DNA from: Lachnospiraceae bacterium | GTDB lineage: Bacteria > Bacillota > Clostridia > Lachnospirales > Lachnospiraceae | Direction of reading: 5' to 3' | Length of the DNA stretch: 60,776 nt | Assembly (NCBI GenBank): GCA_022794255.1 | Contig: JAAWEL010000039.1 | Location: 1 to 60,776 of the forward strand | In this document: positions 57,510 through 60,776 of the stretch, in pieces | How positions within the stretch are numbered: the stretch's first letter is position 1 | Layout of the letters: the number at the start of each line of letters is the position of its first letter | Program-made: the position numbers and the translations under genes | Notes under the pieces: model-generated | What the model was told of the DNA's origin: nothing | Databases searched by the model: none | The model's input: only the letters and a program-made list of their open reading frames with translations

Positions 57510-58775
57510 TCATTGGTCAGGATCCATTTCAAGAAAGGGGAGATGTTTTTTCTTGCTGACGGCATGATCCACCAGTGCATCTTCTTTTAAAAAGCTGGCT
57601 CTCTTGATGCTGTCTGTCCCGTATTTGATGCGGATTCTGTCCACTGCCTTTTCCAGTTCCTTCATTTTTTTGGACTGAGCGTTTTCAAAGAGACTCATCT
57701 GTTCATAGGAATCTTCTGAGATTCGGCTGGTGCGCAGGCCGATTAAGCGCACCGGGGTCAGATCCCAAAATTCTTTTAACAGCTGGCAGGCATTGTGGTA
57801 CAAAGCTGTGGTGGAGTCAGTAGGTGTATTCAGGGTAAGCTGATGGGACTGGGTGTTAAATTGCCAGTCTTTGAGCTCTACACAGATGCAGTTGCAGCGG
57901 ACATTTTCTTCCCTGAGCCTTGCACCTACGGTCTCGCTTAGGGCCAAAAGCACCTGACAGGCTGTGTCATAGTCATCTACATCCCGTGGAAGGGTGATAC
58001 TGTTTCCGTAGCCTTTGTTGGCCGGTTCTTTGCTTTCCACCGGGTCCTCATCGATCCCATTGGCATACTGATGGATCAAGGTTCCATACTTATTGCCTAG
58101 ATGAGCTTTCAGGATGCCCAAGTCACAGGCAGCCACATCTCCAATGGTATGAAGGCCGATCCTCTGCATTTTTTCAGCAGCAGCGCTGCCTACTAAGAAT
58201 AGCTCCCGCAGAGGCAGGGGCCACATCTTTTCTTGGATTTCTTCCGAAAATAAGGTGTGGGTCCGGTTGGGCTTTTGGAAATCCGAGGCCATTTTTGCCA
58301 GGAGCTTGTTGGAGGAAACGCCTATATTGACTGTAAACTTCAGCTCCTTATGGATTAGCTCCCGAATCTGATTGGCAGTGTTTACAGGAGAGCCGAAAAG
58401 GTGAATGGTCTCAGTCATATCAAGAAATGCCTCATCAATACTGAATTTTTCGATATCCGGAGTGTAGGATTCCAAAAGCGAAATCAGCTTCCGGGAGCAT
58501 TTTTGGTAGAAATCGAAACGGGATGGCACGATCACAAGCTCCGGGCATTTTTTGCGTGCGCTGATTAAGGGTTCTCCTGTTTCCACACCGTATTTTTTTG
58601 CTGGAGTGGATTTGGCTAAAACAACTCCGTGACGAGATTTGGAATCGCCTCCTACAACAGAGGGGATCGTGCGCAGGTCCGTCTCTTTAGGATTTTTCTC
58701 TAAACGGTAGACAGATTCCCAGCTCAAAAAGGCAGAATTGACATCAATATGGAAGATCAGACGATTTGGATCCAT
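57510..58775 (-). CDS. dinB: DNA polymerase IV (Y-family)
   Basis: Translesion polymerase, 421 aa. Catalytic residues are Asp11 in FHIDVNSAFLSWE and Asp114-Glu115 in FSIDEAFLDMTE. The Y-family thumb helix-hairpin-helix LPLRELFLVGSAAAEKMQRIGLHTIGDVAAC and the little-finger domain with CNCICVELKDWQF follow. No canonical beta-clamp motif is obvious; MSLFENA, a QLSLF-like clamp-binding sequence, lies near residue 367. The ribosome site AAAGGAGC precedes the ATG. No LexA-type operator was recognised upstream. Confidence 0.93.
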   Translation of the reverse strand: MDPNRLIFHIDVNSAFLSWESVYRLEKNPKETDLRTIPSVVGGDSKSRHGVVLAKSTPAKKYGVETGEPLISARKKCPELVIVPSRFDFYQKCSRKLISLLESYTPDIEKFSIDEAFLDMTETIHLFGSPVNTANQIRELIHKELKFTVNIGVSSNKLLAKMASDFQKPNRTHTLFSEEIQEKMWPLPLRELFLVGSAAAEKMQRIGLHTIGDVAACDLGILKAHLGNKYGTLIHQYANGIDEDPVESKEPANKGYGNSITLPRDVDDYDTACQVLLALSETVGARLREENVRCNCICVELKDWQFNTQSHQLTLNTPTDSTTALYHNACQLLKEFWDLTPVRLIGLRTSRISEDSYEQMSLFENAQSKKMKELEKAVDRIRIKYGTDSIKRASFLKEDALVDHAVSKKKHLPFLEMDPDQ

Positions 58776-58952
58776 GGAAAGCTCCTTTCCTGGGAAAATG
58801 CAAGATTGAGAGGATTCTTGTTCTTTGCAGTATAGTTTATCATGGTTTGGAACATTTTTCTACTTTTCAATTCCGGGGAAAGGACAAAGTGGGTATAAAT
58901 TTTCTTTGTGGGGAATAGGATAAAGTGATCATGTGCAAAGGTGGAAAACAGG

Positions 58953-60365
58953 GTGAAACAGAATCGGGTGCATGGGCTGATGGTGGGGATCACCATCGGC
59001 TTTGCTTTTTGGGGAAGTGTACAGGCAGAGCCACAGCTTTTAAGACGGGAGAGACTGGATGTGATACAGGTGGGGACCGGGGTGATCTCCTGCGAGGAAG
59101 AAAATCTCTCGGTGGGGAGAAATACGGAAGAAGGAATAGTGGCGGATGAACTCAAAAGGGAAAATGGGGGAATTGGACAGGGGGAAAAAGAGAAAAAGGA
59201 GATTGGACTTCATGCCTTATCAGCAGTTTTGATGGATGGGGAGACAGGTCGCGTGCTCTATGAAAAGGAGGGGGATGTGTTTCGGCCCATGGCCAGCACT
59301 ACAAAGATTATGACCTGTATCCTTGCATTGGAAAATGGGAATCCGGAGGACATCTGTGTTGTATCGGAGACAGCTGCGGCGCAGCCGAAGGTGCATTTAG
59401 GAGCCAGGAAGGGGACTCAGTTCTATTTGAAGGATCTGCTTTACTCATTAATGCTGGAATCCCATAATGACACAGCGGTGGTGATTGCAGAGCATGTTGG
59501 GGGAAGTGTAGAGGGATTTTCCAGTATGATGAACCAAAAGGCCAGGGACCTTGGATGTAAAAAAACATGTTTTCTTACACCGAATGGTTTGGATCAAAGT
59601 TACACAGCAGCGGACGGGAAAGAGTATACCCATGGTACAACAGCTAAGGAGCTGGCCATGGTAATGCGATACTGTGTTATGAGCTCTCCCAAGCGGGAGG
59701 ATTTTTTAAGGATTACCAGCACACCGGACTATTCCTTTGGGGATGTGGAAGGAAGGAGATCCTTTTTTTGTGTAAATCACAATGTGCTGCTGTCTGCGAT
59801 GGATGGCCTTTTAAGCGGCAAGACAGGATTCACAAATGGGGCAGGGTATTCTTATGTGGCGGCATTGGAGGATGAGGGAAGAACTTATATTCTGGCGATT
59901 TTAGGAAGTGGATGGCCTCCTCACAAGACCTATAAGTGGGCAGATGCCAGGGCTTTGTTTGATTATGGAAAGGAACGGTTTTGCTATAGGGATGTGTATG
60001 AGGAGCCTGATCTGGGTGAGATTTTGGTAAAGGACGGAATTGGAGAAAAGCGGGGGAAAGAGGATAGGCTGACGGGACCGGAGGCGGTTGTAAAACCGGT
60101 TTCTGGAATTGATGAGAAAGACAGGCATTTAAGAATTTTGATAGCAGAGGACGAGAAAGTGGAGCAGAAGGTAGAGCTTCCGGAATATCTTAAGGCTCCG
60201 GTTGCAAAAGGAGAGCTGATTGGCCATGTCCGTTATCTTCTTGACGGAAAAACCATACGAAGCTATCCGCTCTATGCGGACCGGGATGTAAAGAAAAAAG
60301 ATTTCTGGTATTATGCCAGTCAGATGGGAAGAGGGTTTTTGCTCAAAATGGAAAAGAGGAGATAA
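58953..60365 (+). CDS. D-alanyl-D-alanine carboxypeptidase (penicillin-binding protein, DacF-like)
   Basis: Secreted low-molecular-weight PBP that removes the terminal D-Ala of peptidoglycan stem peptides, 470 aa. A signal peptide (HGLMVGITIGFAFWGSVQA) precedes ~65 poorly conserved residues, then the catalytic domain: SxxK as STTK (Ser115, Lys118), SxN as SHN, and KTG in LLSGKTGFTNGAGYSY. A C-terminal beta domain (EYLKAPVAKGELIGHVRYLLDGKTIRSYPLYA) and a basic end that may bind the membrane follow. The start is the GTG at 58953 with AAAGGTGG eight bases upstream. Confidence 0.9.
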   Translation: MKQNRVHGLMVGITIGFAFWGSVQAEPQLLRRERLDVIQVGTGVISCEEENLSVGRNTEEGIVADELKRENGGIGQGEKEKKEIGLHALSAVLMDGETGRVLYEKEGDVFRPMASTTKIMTCILALENGNPEDICVVSETAAAQPKVHLGARKGTQFYLKDLLYSLMLESHNDTAVVIAEHVGGSVEGFSSMMNQKARDLGCKKTCFLTPNGLDQSYTAADGKEYTHGTTAKELAMVMRYCVMSSPKREDFLRITSTPDYSFGDVEGRRSFFCVNHNVLLSAMDGLLSGKTGFTNGAGYSYVAALEDEGRTYILAILGSGWPPHKTYKWADARALFDYGKERFCYRDVYEEPDLGEILVKDGIGEKRGKEDRLTGPEAVVKPVSGIDEKDRHLRILIAEDEKVEQKVELPEYLKAPVAKGELIGHVRYLLDGKTIRSYPLYADRDVKKKDFWYYASQMGRGFLLKMEKRR

Positions 60366-60491
60366 GAAGGTAATAGAGGCGGAAAATTGGGGCAACCTAT
60401 TGATGCATAGGAAGTGAGATCCGAGTGATTTTTGTAAAAAAACTGTGAAAATTTGCCGCTTCTTGAAAAAAATGCAAAAACAGCTTGAATT

Positions 60492-60519
60492 TTGCCTTGT
60501 AACATTATACAATTATAAT
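60492..60519 (+). promoter_or_regulatory. Promoter of the carboxyltransferase gene
   Basis: TTGCCT (60492-60497), a 16-base spacer, TATAAT (60514-60519), about 90 bases before the start. The gap 60366-60491 shows no convincing terminator. Confidence 0.6.
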
Positions 60520-60611
60520 CGGCAGAAATTTGGAGTTACTGTACGGCATAGCGTCAAAATTTTAACGATTCCAGACGGTGCCGTGAATATTTTAAAATGG
60601 AGGATTGCAAA

Positions 60612-60776
60612 ATGAGTAATTCAGCACAAACATCAGCAAGTAGCAGAATTAACGCTTTACTTGATGAGAACAGTTTTGTTGAAGTGGGTTCTTACATTAC
60701 TGCTAGAGCCACAGACTTTAACATGACTGACAAGGAAACTCCAGCAGATGGCGTGATCACCGGCTATGGAACCATC
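60612..60776 (+). CDS. Acyl-CoA carboxyltransferase-domain protein, 3' truncated
   Basis: Only the first 55 codons are in the window: MSNSAQTSASSRINALLDEN, then SFVEVGSYITARATDFNM and PADGVITGYGTI. RINALLDENSFVEVG and DGVITGYG are the usual beginning of the large carboxyltransferase subunit of biotin-dependent methylmalonyl-, glutaconyl- or propionyl-CoA (de)carboxylases. TGGAGGA lies seven bases before the ATG. Which acyl-CoA is used cannot be said from the fragment. Confidence 0.8.
   Translation, partial: MSNSAQTSASSRINALLDENSFVEVGSYITARATDFNMTDKETPADGVITGYGTI

Noticed and set aside
58757-59155. Minus-strand frame that would precede dinB
   Set aside because: It lies opposite the start of the carboxypeptidase gene and has no domain; dinB has its own ribosome site and start at 58775.
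1-60776. CRISPR array, prophage, integron, rRNA or tRNA genes
   Set aside because: No regularly spaced repeats, no phage structural or integrase genes, and no cloverleaf or rRNA-like sequence were recognised by eye.

Overview
The window reads as chromosome of a Gram-positive anaerobe of the Clostridia, most probably a Lachnospiraceae member. The evidence is strong AGGAGG-type ribosome binding sites, a CodY of Bacillota type, a soluble ATP-type PEP carboxykinase, a BMP-type nucleoside importer, a split purine end-pathway with a ZTP riboswitch, and a DUF6465 protein. I see no rRNA, tRNA, CRISPR array, phage genes or intact insertion sequence. The sequence cuts codY at the left edge and a biotin-enzyme-type carboxyltransferase gene at the right edge.

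Layout. 1-4262: codY (3' part), pckA, a HAD phosphatase and a CarD-type regulator. 4420-12945: a probable catabolic cluster, with a fumarate-reductase-like flavoprotein divergent from a TRAP carboxylate importer (three genes), a CoA-transferase, a crotonase and an FCD/GntR regulator. Three copies of a 15-bp palindrome sit on the divergent promoters. 13006-14440: a gene graveyard holding an ECF-like sigma gene fused by deletion to a DUF2461 gene, both broken by frameshifts, then a perfect 18-bp-arm palindrome flanked by CTAG. 14528-15870: pyrB-pyrI on the minus strand. 16173-20258: a MacB-type ABC system with an exported repeat protein. 20266-22430: a ZTP riboswitch with a terminator, then stand-alone IMP cyclohydrolase (PurO) and AICAR transformylase. 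22672-24837: hflK-hflC, with the tail of a dead AraC gene forming the terminator. 25092-29431: ABC-F protein, short cis-prenyltransferase, AEC transporter and acetyltransferase. 29546-32089: polar amino acid ABC importer. 32281-36523: yloU, fakA-like and recG. 36651-45284: a Crp-family regulator, BMP nucleoside importer, amidohydrolase-like protein, uridine phosphorylase and fucose-isomerase-like protein. 45277-48870: MATE pump, then a FIST protein with a soluble chemoreceptor. 48878-52092: alcohol dehydrogenase and LysR regulator divergent from azlCD. 52166-60365: DUF6465, a structured intergenic segment, HerA-like ATPase, rRNA m5C methyltransferase, DUF1576, Pol IV and a D-Ala-D-Ala carboxypeptidase.

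How the parts work together. The ZTP riboswitch senses the substrate pool of the AICAR transformylase it controls, which makes 20266-22430 the clearest regulatory circuit here. The TRAP cluster looks like import of an organic acid, activation by CoA transfer, and hydration or redox steps by the crotonase and flavoprotein, with the encoded GntR protein as the likely reader of the shared palindromes. The BMP operon looks like nucleoside uptake followed by phosphorolysis; the amidohydrolase-like and isomerase-like proteins add steps I cannot assign. In both ABC importer operons the binding-protein gene is set apart from the permease and ATPase genes by a stem-loop.

The best candidates for undescribed biology are the TRAP/flavoprotein/CoA-transferase cluster with its operator, the nucleoside operon with a metal-ligand-poor amidohydrolase and a fucose-isomerase-like protein, the MacB-type system with an exported CARDB-like partner, the FIST-chemoreceptor pair, and the structured segment between the DUF6465 and HerA-like genes. 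All functional statements come from reading motifs by eye; no database search was run.
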